DNA of 28,388 nt from an uncultured Opitutia bacterium (lineage in GTDB: Bacteria > Verrucomicrobiota > Verrucomicrobiia > Opitutales > Opitutaceae), in the NCBI GenBank assembly GCA_937952235.1, contig CALFZM010000248.1, positions 1 to 28,388 of the forward strand, given 5' to 3'. The position numbers and the translations under genes were made by a program. Of this stretch, positions 15,763 to 22,776 are shown in pieces. The notes under the pieces are model-generated. The model was not told the DNA's origin, did not search any database, and saw nothing but the letters and a program-made list of their open reading frames with translations. Position 1 is the first letter of the stretch; each line of letters begins with the position of its first letter.

Positions 15763-17253
15763 ATGTCTTGGCCCGGAAAGCTGGCATTGGCGGGGGGCGG
15801 ATTCGTTTCCGGCCTGGTCGCCATTCTCCTCGCGCAGACGGAGCTGAAATTCGGCGTCGCCGCGCTGGTGGTCGTCGCGCTGATCGCCGGGATGGTCGGC
15901 TCCGGCAATCCCCGGCTGTTTTTCCTCTACGCGACCGTGCTCACGGCGCCCCTCGATTTCAGCAAGCGATTCCTGACTGTGGCGCACATGGGCGGAGCCT
16001 CGGCGATCCGCATCGATCTGGTCGACGTCATGCTGATCCCGATCGCCTTCTATCTCCTGCGCGAACTGAGGCACACGCGGCGGGAACTCTACTGGCCCGC
16101 GTTCCTGAGGGCCTGGCTCGTCTTCACGGTCATCGGCGCACTGTTCATCCTGATCGGGCCGATGCGCCATCTCGCGTCGCTCGAGGTCTTCCGCATGGGG
16201 AAGCTGGCGCTCCTGTGTCTCTTCCTCGTGAACGAAGTCGTCCGCCATCGCCAGATCCGGCACTTCGCCGCCGCCATGCTGTGGAGCGTGGTGGTGCAAT
16301 CGCTGATCGGCATCGCCGAGTATGTCAAAGGCGCACCCCTCGGCCTCTACATCCTCGGCGAAGCCACGCCCGAGGTGATCGAGTACCTTTCCGCCGCCAC
16401 CCTCGACGATGGCGCGTTCGTCTACCGGATCAGCGCGCTCCTCGGGCACTCGAATCTCTTCTCCATCTTTCTGGCCTCGCAACTCCCGATCGCGCTCGCG
16501 CTTTTGTTCACGCGTGCGCCACTCGCCCTGCGCCTGCTGGCGGGCGCGGCCCTGGGGTTGGGCGTGATCGCGTTGATCCTGACGCTTTCGCGCACGGGGT
16601 GGGTGACGGGAGTCTGCGCCCTCGCGCTCGTGGTCGTGCTCAGCTTGTTTCATCCGGTCACCCGCTCGCACTTCATCCTGGGCCGGGTCGGACTGGTGAT
16701 GGGAGGACTCGCCGTGGGAGTCGCGTTCTCGGGCAAGATCGCAGACCGCCTCTTCCGCAGCGATGCCGGAGCGGTCAATGTGCGTTTCGAATGGCTGGAT
16801 GTCGCGCTCGCGATGGCCCGGGAAAAGCCGGTGTTGGGCTGGGGCCTGAACACCTTCGTCTTCCAGATGGCTCCGTACACGCGGTACCAGACGCAGGAGC
16901 GGCTCTTCGACATCTACAAGGAGAACCTCCCCGTGGTGCACAACGTCTATGCGCTCGTGTTCGCCGAACAAGGCGTCGTGGGGGTGCTCGGGCTGGTGGC
17001 GTTCATGTCGGTCGCGTTCGGCACTGCGTTGCGGAATCTCCGCGCCCGCGACGACGTGCTCTACGCCCTTTCGATTGGCTGCGTGGCGGCGATCCTGGTC
17101 TACTTCATGGACTGGATGGCGAGCTTCAGCCTGCGCATGGACTTCATGGGACGGACTTTCTTCCTCGTCCTCGCCCTCGTCGGGGCGATCCGCCTCTGGC
17201 GCCGCAACAACGAAACCGAACCAAAGGCCGGGTCCACGTGGGAACGACGCTGA
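15763..17253 (+). CDS. O-antigen polymerase / ligase family membrane protein (Wzy-like)
   Basis: A 496-aa polytopic membrane protein with about ten or more hydrophobic segments. It carries the Wzy_C (PF04932) pattern: LSRTGWVTGVCALALVVVL, a periplasmic loop with VRFEWLDVALAMAREKPVLGWGLNTF, then VVHNVYALVFAEQGVVGVLGL. Family members polymerise repeat units in the periplasm or ligate chains to lipid A core. Given Wzz-like, Wza-like and flippase genes next to it, polymerase is the more likely role. The start at 15763 was chosen because the first membrane segment begins right there; the upstream open frame lies inside the previous gene. It overlaps the flippase gene by 16 bases. Confidence 0.88.
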   Translation: MSWPGKLALAGGGFVSGLVAILLAQTELKFGVAALVVVALIAGMVGSGNPRLFFLYATVLTAPLDFSKRFLTVAHMGGASAIRIDLVDVMLIPIAFYLLRELRHTRRELYWPAFLRAWLVFTVIGALFILIGPMRHLASLEVFRMGKLALLCLFLVNEVVRHRQIRHFAAAMLWSVVVQSLIGIAEYVKGAPLGLYILGEATPEVIEYLSAATLDDGAFVYRISALLGHSNLFSIFLASQLPIALALLFTRAPLALRLLAGAALGLGVIALILTLSRTGWVTGVCALALVVVLSLFHPVTRSHFILGRVGLVMGGLAVGVAFSGKIADRLFRSDAGAVNVRFEWLDVALAMAREKPVLGWGLNTFVFQMAPYTRYQTQERLFDIYKENLPVVHNVYALVFAEQGVVGVLGLVAFMSVAFGTALRNLRARDDVLYALSIGCVAAILVYFMDWMASFSLRMDFMGRTFFLVLALVGAIRLWRRNNETEPKAGSTWERR

Positions 17254-18680
17254 CGAAACTCGAGGCGCCCCAGGCATCGCGCACGGCTTTGCACAACGCC
17301 GCGGTCCAGATCGGTGGACGGCTCGCGATGACCGTCATGCGGTTTCTCGCGGCCGGGGTCGTCATCCGGCACGCCGGCGTCGAGACCTACGGCGAATTTG
17401 CGCTCGTGCTCGCGATGATGATCTTCGCGGAAGCGGTGATCGATTTCGCGATGACCGACGTCGCGGTGCGGACCATCGCGCAGGAGTCCGGTGCGGAGCG
17501 ACCGCTGATGCGCTCGCTGGTGCGGGCCAAGATCCTGCTCGCGGTCGTGGCGAGTGCGGTCTTTGCCGGCGCGGTGCTCGCGATCGGTTATCCGCGGCAT
17601 TTCCAGCTGGCCGTGCTGGTGGCCCTGGGCAACTCGCTGGCTACGGCCGTCGTGCTGATCAACCGGGTCTCGTTCCGGGCCCGCCTCAGGATGGGGCGGG
17701 AGGTGCTGGCGGAGCTCGTGTCGGTCGCGTGCTTCGTCCCGGCGGTCTGGCTTTGCGCACGGGCCGGCCAGAGCCTCGCCGTGCTGGTGGCCTGTTTCGT
17801 GGGGGCGCGGATGATCTTCGCCGGCCTGACCGTGCTGCTTTCGACGCGGGACCGGGAAGCTGGCGATCCGGACACGCTGGACCGGCGCTACAACGCGGGC
17901 TGGCTTTTCCGCGAGTCGGCGGTCCTGGCCGCCTCGATGCTCCTCATGCGCTGCTACGAGATCGGAGATCCCCTGGTCATCTCGCAACTGCTCGACGAGC
18001 GTGCGCTTGGACTCTATCTCGGCGCGCAGCGGTTCATCGGGCTGCTGACCATGTTGATTTACCCGATCGCGCACACCTGGTTTCCCCTGCTTTCCGCCTA
18101 CCTGATGACCGACCGGCCGCGCTTCGAGCGTTCGGTCAGCGCCGTGTTTCGCCTGGTATCCTTTGTTTCGTTGTGGGCCGGCCTCACGATGGCGTTGCTC
18201 GCGGAGTGGTTGCTGGGACTTCTGGGCGCCGATATGACGGCGGCGGCGCCGGCCTTCCGATTGCTGCTCGCGGCGGGAGTCGTCCAGTGCCTCATGACCT
18301 ATCTGGGCATCCTGATCATCGCGATGCGGGGTCATCGGGCGGTCATTTACATCACCGTCTTCGCCGTGATCTCGAAACTGGGGTGGCTCTACGTCCTGGT
18401 TCCCCTGCACGGCATCGTTGGCGCGGCCGGCGCCACGTTGGGTTCGGAACTCGGCGTCCTGCTGGTGTCCGTCTTCACGCTCCGGCAGATGAAGTGCCGC
18501 TGCTCCTGGCGGATATGGGCTCACCTGGTGCCCGCCCTGGCGGTGACGCTTGGCCTGGCTGCCTGGATCGGAGGCTGGCGGAATCCCTGGCTCGGCGGGG
18601 CGGTGGCGGCGGTTTTCCCGCTGCTGCTGTTCGCCACGCGCGGCCTGACCCTGGCGGACCTGCGTCCGCAGAAATCATGA
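17238..18680 (+). CDS. Polysaccharide flippase (Wzx-like, MOP superfamily)
   Basis: A 480-aa membrane protein with about twelve to fourteen predicted hydrophobic segments. The N-terminus TALHNAAVQIGGRLAMTVMRFLAAGVVIRHAGVETYGEFALV is typical of Wzx/RfbX flippases; GDPLVISQLLDERALGLYLGAQR resembles the conserved middle. It would move the lipid-linked repeat unit across the inner membrane. The GTG start at 17238 lies inside the end of the polymerase gene, with AAAGG about ten bases upstream; no in-frame ATG exists before the first membrane segment. The stop overlaps the next ATG by ATGA. Confidence 0.88.
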   Translation: MGTTLTKLEAPQASRTALHNAAVQIGGRLAMTVMRFLAAGVVIRHAGVETYGEFALVLAMMIFAEAVIDFAMTDVAVRTIAQESGAERPLMRSLVRAKILLAVVASAVFAGAVLAIGYPRHFQLAVLVALGNSLATAVVLINRVSFRARLRMGREVLAELVSVACFVPAVWLCARAGQSLAVLVACFVGARMIFAGLTVLLSTRDREAGDPDTLDRRYNAGWLFRESAVLAASMLLMRCYEIGDPLVISQLLDERALGLYLGAQRFIGLLTMLIYPIAHTWFPLLSAYLMTDRPRFERSVSAVFRLVSFVSLWAGLTMALLAEWLLGLLGADMTAAAPAFRLLLAAGVVQCLMTYLGILIIAMRGHRAVIYITVFAVISKLGWLYVLVPLHGIVGAAGATLGSELGVLLVSVFTLRQMKCRCSWRIWAHLVPALAVTLGLAAWIGGWRNPWLGGAVAAVFPLLLFATRGLTLADLRPQKS

Positions 18681-19819
18681 GTGCCACCTCCCTCCCCCGG
18701 ATCGCGCTCATATGCCCCGGCCTCGGCGAGGTGCAGCGGGGATTCGAACGGTTTTTCGGCGACCTGTTCGTCCGGCTCCAGGCAGAGGTGGACGTGACCC
18801 TCTTCCGCGGCGGCCGCGAGCCCTCGGCGCGGGAAAGAACACCGTTCTTCCTGCGTCGCAACGGCCGGTTGCTGCGCTGGGTGCCGTTGCATCGACTGAT
18901 CCGCCGGACGCCGATGCACGCAGAGTGCCTTTCCCTGGCGCTGAGCGTGCTGCCGGCGCTCGCGCGCGAACGCTACGATGTCGTCCACGTGATCGATCCA
19001 CCCCTGGCCCGGCTGCTGTATCACCTGCGCGAGACGTTCGATCTCCCGTTCCGGCTGCTGTTTTCGGAGGGAACCGCGATGCCCCCCGGCGATTATCCAC
19101 CGGCGGACGCCACCCTGCATATGTCGCAATCCACCTACGATCGGGCGATCGCGTGGGGGCACCCGCGGGAGCGCAGTCATCTGCTTCCGTGTGGAATCTG
19201 GTCGGAGCGATTCTCCACCGGGGCAGGACGTGAGGCCCTGCGGCGGCGGCACCACATTCCGGAGTCTACCTTCGTGGTCCTCTGCGTCGCGGCCTTGAAC
19301 CGCGGGCACAAGCGCGTCGATCACCTGGTGGCTGAGTTTTCCCGGCTTCAGGGCGATTGCCTGTTGTGGCTCGATGGCAGCCTGGACCATGGCGACCCGG
19401 GCTTGCGCGCCGAGGCCGAACGGCGCCTGGGCAGTCGCGTCCGGGTGACCCACGTTCCCAGTGCGCAGGTGGCGGAGCTTTACCGGATGGCGGACGTGAA
19501 GGTGCTGCCGTCGCTGTTCGAGGCCTTCGGTCTTGCCGCGGTCGAAGCGATGGCGGCGGGGACGCCGGTCCTGGTCCACGATTGCCCGCATTTTCGCTGG
19601 TTGCTGGGCGATCCCGGCAACCTCGTCGACATGGCGACGCCCGGCCGGCTCAGCGCCCGCTTGGAGCACCTCCGGGGCGAGCCCGAGCCGCGGGCCGCCC
19701 TCCGCCATCCGGAGCGGATCCGGGAAAAGCTGGACTGGAACGTGCTCGGTTCCGCGTATATTGATTTCTATCGTCGCGTGGCCGCGCTGCCAGCGCTGCG
19801 GCGACGCTCCCTCCGCTAG
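18677..19819 (+). CDS. Glycosyltransferase family 4
   Basis: A 380-aa GT-B enzyme. The N-terminus IALICPGLGEVQRGFERFF is a GT4 acceptor-domain start. The C-terminal domain carries VAALNRGHKRVDHL and LPSLFEAFGLAAVEAMAAG, with the E282-x7-E290 motif. The coding frame continues far upstream through two genes, but the ATGA overlap with the flippase stop sets the start. It would add a sugar to the repeat unit on the cytoplasmic side. The closing residues are basic. No clue to the donor sugar. Confidence 0.9.
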   Translation: MSATSLPRIALICPGLGEVQRGFERFFGDLFVRLQAEVDVTLFRGGREPSARERTPFFLRRNGRLLRWVPLHRLIRRTPMHAECLSLALSVLPALARERYDVVHVIDPPLARLLYHLRETFDLPFRLLFSEGTAMPPGDYPPADATLHMSQSTYDRAIAWGHPRERSHLLPCGIWSERFSTGAGREALRRRHHIPESTFVVLCVAALNRGHKRVDHLVAEFSRLQGDCLLWLDGSLDHGDPGLRAEAERRLGSRVRVTHVPSAQVAELYRMADVKVLPSLFEAFGLAAVEAMAAGTPVLVHDCPHFRWLLGDPGNLVDMATPGRLSARLEHLRGEPEPRAALRHPERIREKLDWNVLGSAYIDFYRRVAALPALRRRSLR

Positions 19820-19841
19820 CCTGCCGCCCTTCGCCTTTCGT

Positions 19842-20705
19842 ATGACATCCGTTTCCTCGGTCGCCACTTCGAGTCCACCGGTAGCTCCCATGAAGCGCCT
19901 GCGCTTCCAGGTGATCCGCCTGATCCGCGCCCTGGGGCTGTTACGGCTCGCGGATGCGCTGCGATTCCAAAAGCATCGCCTGTCTGTCGCCGCGCCGAAC
20001 CGGAATTTTCTGCGACGTCATCCCGGATTTGTGCCGCCCCCGGCTTCCCTCGCTTACGATGCCTACAATCACGCCAACTGGGAAGTTTACTGGCAGCAGG
20101 GCCTGGGGCATGCGCAGTTTTTCGCCCGCGTCTTCCGCGAACATCTGGCGGACCGGCCCCAGTGGGACGTCCTGGAATGGGGGTGTGGCCCCGCGCGCAT
20201 CATCCGGCACCTGCCCGCCGCGACAGAGGGCCGGATGCGGCTGCTCGCAGGCAGCGACTACAATCCGGCCACGGTGGCATGGTGCCGGTCGCACCTCGGT
20301 GGGATCGAGTTTCACGAGAACCGGCTCATGCCGCCCCTCCCGCTTCCGGAAGGGCGGTTCGACGCGGTCTACAATCACTCCGTCTTCACGCATCTTTCGG
20401 AGGAGGCGCAACTCGCCTGGGCGGAGGAACTGCGCCGGGTACTCAAGCCGGGGGGCATCCTGGTGTGCACCACCCACGGCAGAAGTTACCAGCATTTGCT
20501 CAGCAGCGACGCCGAACGCGCGCGGTTTTCGGCCGGTCAGGTCGTCGTGCAGGGCCGCTATTCCGAGGGAAAGAAGTGGTTCTTTGCCATCCACCCGGAC
20601 CGCTTCGTGACGGACCGGCTGCTTCGCCAGTTCTCCTGGGTCGCTCCCGTGTCCTATGGATCGCAATACGGTGTGGACCAGGACGTGTGGGTGGCGCGCA
20701 AGTGA
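19842..20705 (+). CDS. Class I SAM-dependent methyltransferase
   Basis: A 287-aa protein with a Rossmann methyltransferase domain. Motif I is VLEWGCGPARI (about 110-120), followed by GSDYNPATVAWC, FDAVYNHSVFTHL and ELRRVLKPGGILV, the classic UbiE/Methyltransf_11 order. The N-terminal ~90 residues are basic and include YDAYNHANWEVYWQQG. Two starts are possible: ATG 19842, used here, and ATG 19890, which would drop 16 Ser/Pro-rich residues. It follows the GT4 gene by 22 bases and precedes an FkbM gene, so it probably modifies the same polymer; the target is unknown. Confidence 0.85.
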   Translation: MTSVSSVATSSPPVAPMKRLRFQVIRLIRALGLLRLADALRFQKHRLSVAAPNRNFLRRHPGFVPPPASLAYDAYNHANWEVYWQQGLGHAQFFARVFREHLADRPQWDVLEWGCGPARIIRHLPAATEGRMRLLAGSDYNPATVAWCRSHLGGIEFHENRLMPPLPLPEGRFDAVYNHSVFTHLSEEAQLAWAEELRRVLKPGGILVCTTHGRSYQHLLSSDAERARFSAGQVVVQGRYSEGKKWFFAIHPDRFVTDRLLRQFSWVAPVSYGSQYGVDQDVWVARK

Positions 20706-20712
20706 GGTGGCC

Positions 20713-21537
20713 ATGAGCTCGCGCGTGCGAAGGCTGTTGCGGGCGGGATTGGCCTGGGATCCGGGTCGCCAGAGCGCGCTGACCCGCGCGCTCGATCGGC
20801 TCGGCGCAGATCTGCAGTCGGTGTGCCGCAACGAGGAGCACGACGTCGATCGCAACGGCGAAGCATGGCTGCTTCGCCGCGTCGGTCAGGCCTACCCGCG
20901 GGCGATTCTCTTCGACGTCGGCGCCAACCATGGCAGCTGGGCGGAATGTGCGCGTCGCGAGATTCCCGAGGCATACGTGCACTGCTTCGAACTCAGTCCG
21001 GCGACGTTCGCGCATCTGCAGCGCAATCCCCGCCTCGCCACGGGGACCACGCTCAATGCCTTCGGCCTGGGCGACTGCGCGGGCCCGGTCCGCTTCAATC
21101 AGGTGACCGGACTCGACGTCCTGACGTCGGTCCATCCGGTACTCTGTGCCCCCGCCAGCCAGGTCACGGTTGCCGACGGGCGGATGGAACGCGGGGACGA
21201 TTACTGCGCCCGGCTCTCGGTTCCCGAGATTCACCTGCTAAAATGCGACGTCGAGGGAGGAGAGCCCGAGGTGCTGGCCGGTTTCGAAGGTATGCTGAGC
21301 GCGGGCCGAATCGCGGCCGTGCAGTTCGAGTATGGCCGGGTAAACCTGGTGCGACGGTTTCTGCTGGCGGATTTCTACGCCCTGTTGGGCCGCCATGGTT
21401 ACGTCGTGGGAAAGCTGTACCCGGGCCGTATCGCGTGGAAGACATACGAGTTGGACGACGAGGATTTCGTGGGTCCCAACTACGTCGCAATGCGCCCTTC
21501 GGCGATCGCGGCCTGCCGACTGGACGATTCCGGTTGA
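20713..21537 (+). CDS. FkbM-family SAM-dependent methyltransferase (copy 2)
   Basis: A 274-aa FkbM-fold methyltransferase. Motif I is ILFDVGANHGSW (65-76), followed by HCFELSP and LLKCDVEGGEPEVL (about 175-188), the family signature. GAGGTGG a few bases upstream of the ATG at 20713 serves as ribosome site and decides the start. It is the last plus-strand gene of the locus and faces the minus-strand GT26 gene across a 95-base gap with two hairpins. Compared with copy 1 (6563-7489) it is shorter and has FDVGANHG instead of IDVGANLG, so it likely acts on a different position or sugar. Confidence 0.88.
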   Translation: MSSRVRRLLRAGLAWDPGRQSALTRALDRLGADLQSVCRNEEHDVDRNGEAWLLRRVGQAYPRAILFDVGANHGSWAECARREIPEAYVHCFELSPATFAHLQRNPRLATGTTLNAFGLGDCAGPVRFNQVTGLDVLTSVHPVLCAPASQVTVADGRMERGDDYCARLSVPEIHLLKCDVEGGEPEVLAGFEGMLSAGRIAAVQFEYGRVNLVRRFLLADFYALLGRHGYVVGKLYPGRIAWKTYELDDEDFVGPNYVAMRPSAIAACRLDDSG

Positions 21538-21571
21538 ATCGGGAGACTACTGGAAAAACAGAGGCTGGGGC

Positions 21572-21606
21572 CGTCCGCCGGCGGACGTGGTACGCAGGCA
21601 GCCTGC
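21572..21606. terminator. Pair of GC-rich hairpins between convergent genes
   Basis: The 16-base perfect palindrome CGTCCGCCGGCGGACG (21572-21587) can fold as a six-bp stem with a CCGG loop. Seven bases on, GCAGGC-A-GCCTGC (21594-21606) gives a second short inverted repeat. They sit in the 95-base gap where a plus-strand and a minus-strand gene converge, a natural place for a two-way terminator. There is no T-run, so intrinsic termination is uncertain; the palindrome could instead be a protein-binding site. Confidence 0.35.
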
Positions 21607-21632
21607 CCGTAAGTCGGCCAGCGACGGCGAGG

Positions 21633-22427
21633 TTACCGATTGCCGCCGCCCGGGGCCGGACCGTCCGGCAGCGGGTACTTCCGCAATCCCGACCGCTGCA
21701 GGAACACGTGCGCGATGAACCGGGGAATCGTCGTGAGGTAACGGGGACCGAGGCGACGGGGCTCGGTCGCGAGTCGGAAGAGCCATTCGAAGCCGCTCCG
21801 TTGGATCCACCGCGGCGCCTGCCGGACCCGGCCCGCGTGAAAATCGAACGCTGCCCCAACGCCGATCAGCAGCGGAGCTTCAAACTGAGCATGGTACTGC
21901 GCCATGAATCGCTCCTGTTTTGGCGCGCTGATGCCGACCCAGACGACATCCGGCAGCGTCGCCGCGATCGATTTCCGCACCTTCTCCACGTCCGATGGCG
22001 TCAGGTCGGTAAAGGGTGGGGTATAGGTGCCGGCGACCACCAGGCCCGGGAAACGGCCGACGAGCCGTTCAGTCAACTCGGTGGCAACGCCCGGCTTGCC
22101 GCCGAGAAAGTAGTGCCGCAGGCCGACGGCTCGCCCGGCATCGCACACTGCCAGCATGAGGTCTGGGCCGTAAACGCGGTCGACTCCGGGCGGTCCTAGC
22201 CACACCAGCGGCATGCCGTCGGGCGTGGTCAGCCACGAGGCGTTGTAGACCGCGCGGAGCGCCGGATCGCGCTGAGAGGCGATGATGCCGTGCGCGGTGG
22301 CCAGGCAGATGTAGCCGGTGCGAGGCTGACGCCGTACGCTGAGGATCAACTGCGTGGCGAGCGAGAGGGTCAGAGCGGATACGCCGATCCCCAGGACATT
22401 GTAGCGCGGAGGCACATCGGGCGACAT
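21633..22427 (-). CDS. WecG/TagA/CpsF-family glycosyltransferase (GT26)
   Basis: A 264-aa GT26 enzyme that typically transfers N-acetylmannosamine or a related sugar to an undecaprenyl-diphosphate-linked sugar. Motifs: CLATAHGIIASQRDP, LTTPDGMPLVWLG (Asp69 matches the catalytic aspartate position of TagA), HYFLGGKPGV, VVWVGISAPKQERFM, and FEWLFRLATEPRRLGPRYL near the C-terminus. The start at 22427 is chosen because the conserved domain begins about ten residues later, with AGGTAG upstream; the open frame continues to 22622 but is Gly/Ala/Pro/Arg-rich without family similarity. It is convergent with the rest of the locus and has its own upstream gap, so it is probably transcribed separately. 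Confidence 0.9.
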   Translation of the reverse strand: MSPDVPPRYNVLGIGVSALTLSLATQLILSVRRQPRTGYICLATAHGIIASQRDPALRAVYNASWLTTPDGMPLVWLGPPGVDRVYGPDLMLAVCDAGRAVGLRHYFLGGKPGVATELTERLVGRFPGLVVAGTYTPPFTDLTPSDVEKVRKSIAATLPDVVWVGISAPKQERFMAQYHAQFEAPLLIGVGAAFDFHAGRVRQAPRWIQRSGFEWLFRLATEPRRLGPRYLTTIPRFIAHVFLQRSGLRKYPLPDGPAPGGGNR

Positions 22428-22776
22428 GGGTCTACCTGCGGCACCAACGCCGGAGCCGGCATCCCGTTCGCCTGCTGCCGGCGCGGTGGGGGAGGTTCCC
22501 GGGTTCGCCTTATCCCCGCGGCTCACGCCAGCTGGCCACGCGGTACTCCGGGAACCGCGTCCGACGACGGATTGCGCCGCAACGCGCCCGTTCTCGTCAA
22601 GGGGATGGCCATTCCTCCTCATGGCAGCGTTTCAGGGAGGTGTATAGTCTAAATGGCACCAGGAAAGTATCGGCACGAGCGCGCCGGGAGCGACCGTCTT
22701 CACCGGCTTTTGACGCGAGACGCGGGTTGTTCCGTGTTTCATTCCGCGTGGAGCGCGTTTCCCGATGGGTAGGGTC
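22428..22776. other. Gene-free gap with no recognised element
   Basis: About 350 bases between two minus-strand genes. Open frames here are short or of biased composition and look non-coding. A less GC-rich patch around 22636-22675 is a plausible place for the promoter of the GT26 gene, but I could not find a -35/-10 pair with acceptable spacing on the minus strand. No repeat, tRNA or terminator with a T-run is apparent. Confidence 0.5.

Noticed and set aside
14782..17277. Very long open frame on the minus strand opposite the Wzz-like, kinase-like and polymerase genes
   Set aside because: Composition is dominated by Arg, His, Glu and Asp with no recognisable domain. It mirrors three well-supported plus-strand genes; such frames are expected in very GC-rich coding DNA.
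22428..22622. N-terminal extension of the GT26 gene
   Set aside because: The added 65 residues are Gly/Ala/Pro/Arg-rich without family similarity, and the domain starts properly at the ATG at 22427.
22636..22675. Promoter-like AT-richer patch (TATAGT on plus, TATACA on minus)
   Set aside because: No -35 element at 16-18 bases on either strand, and no plus-strand gene follows.
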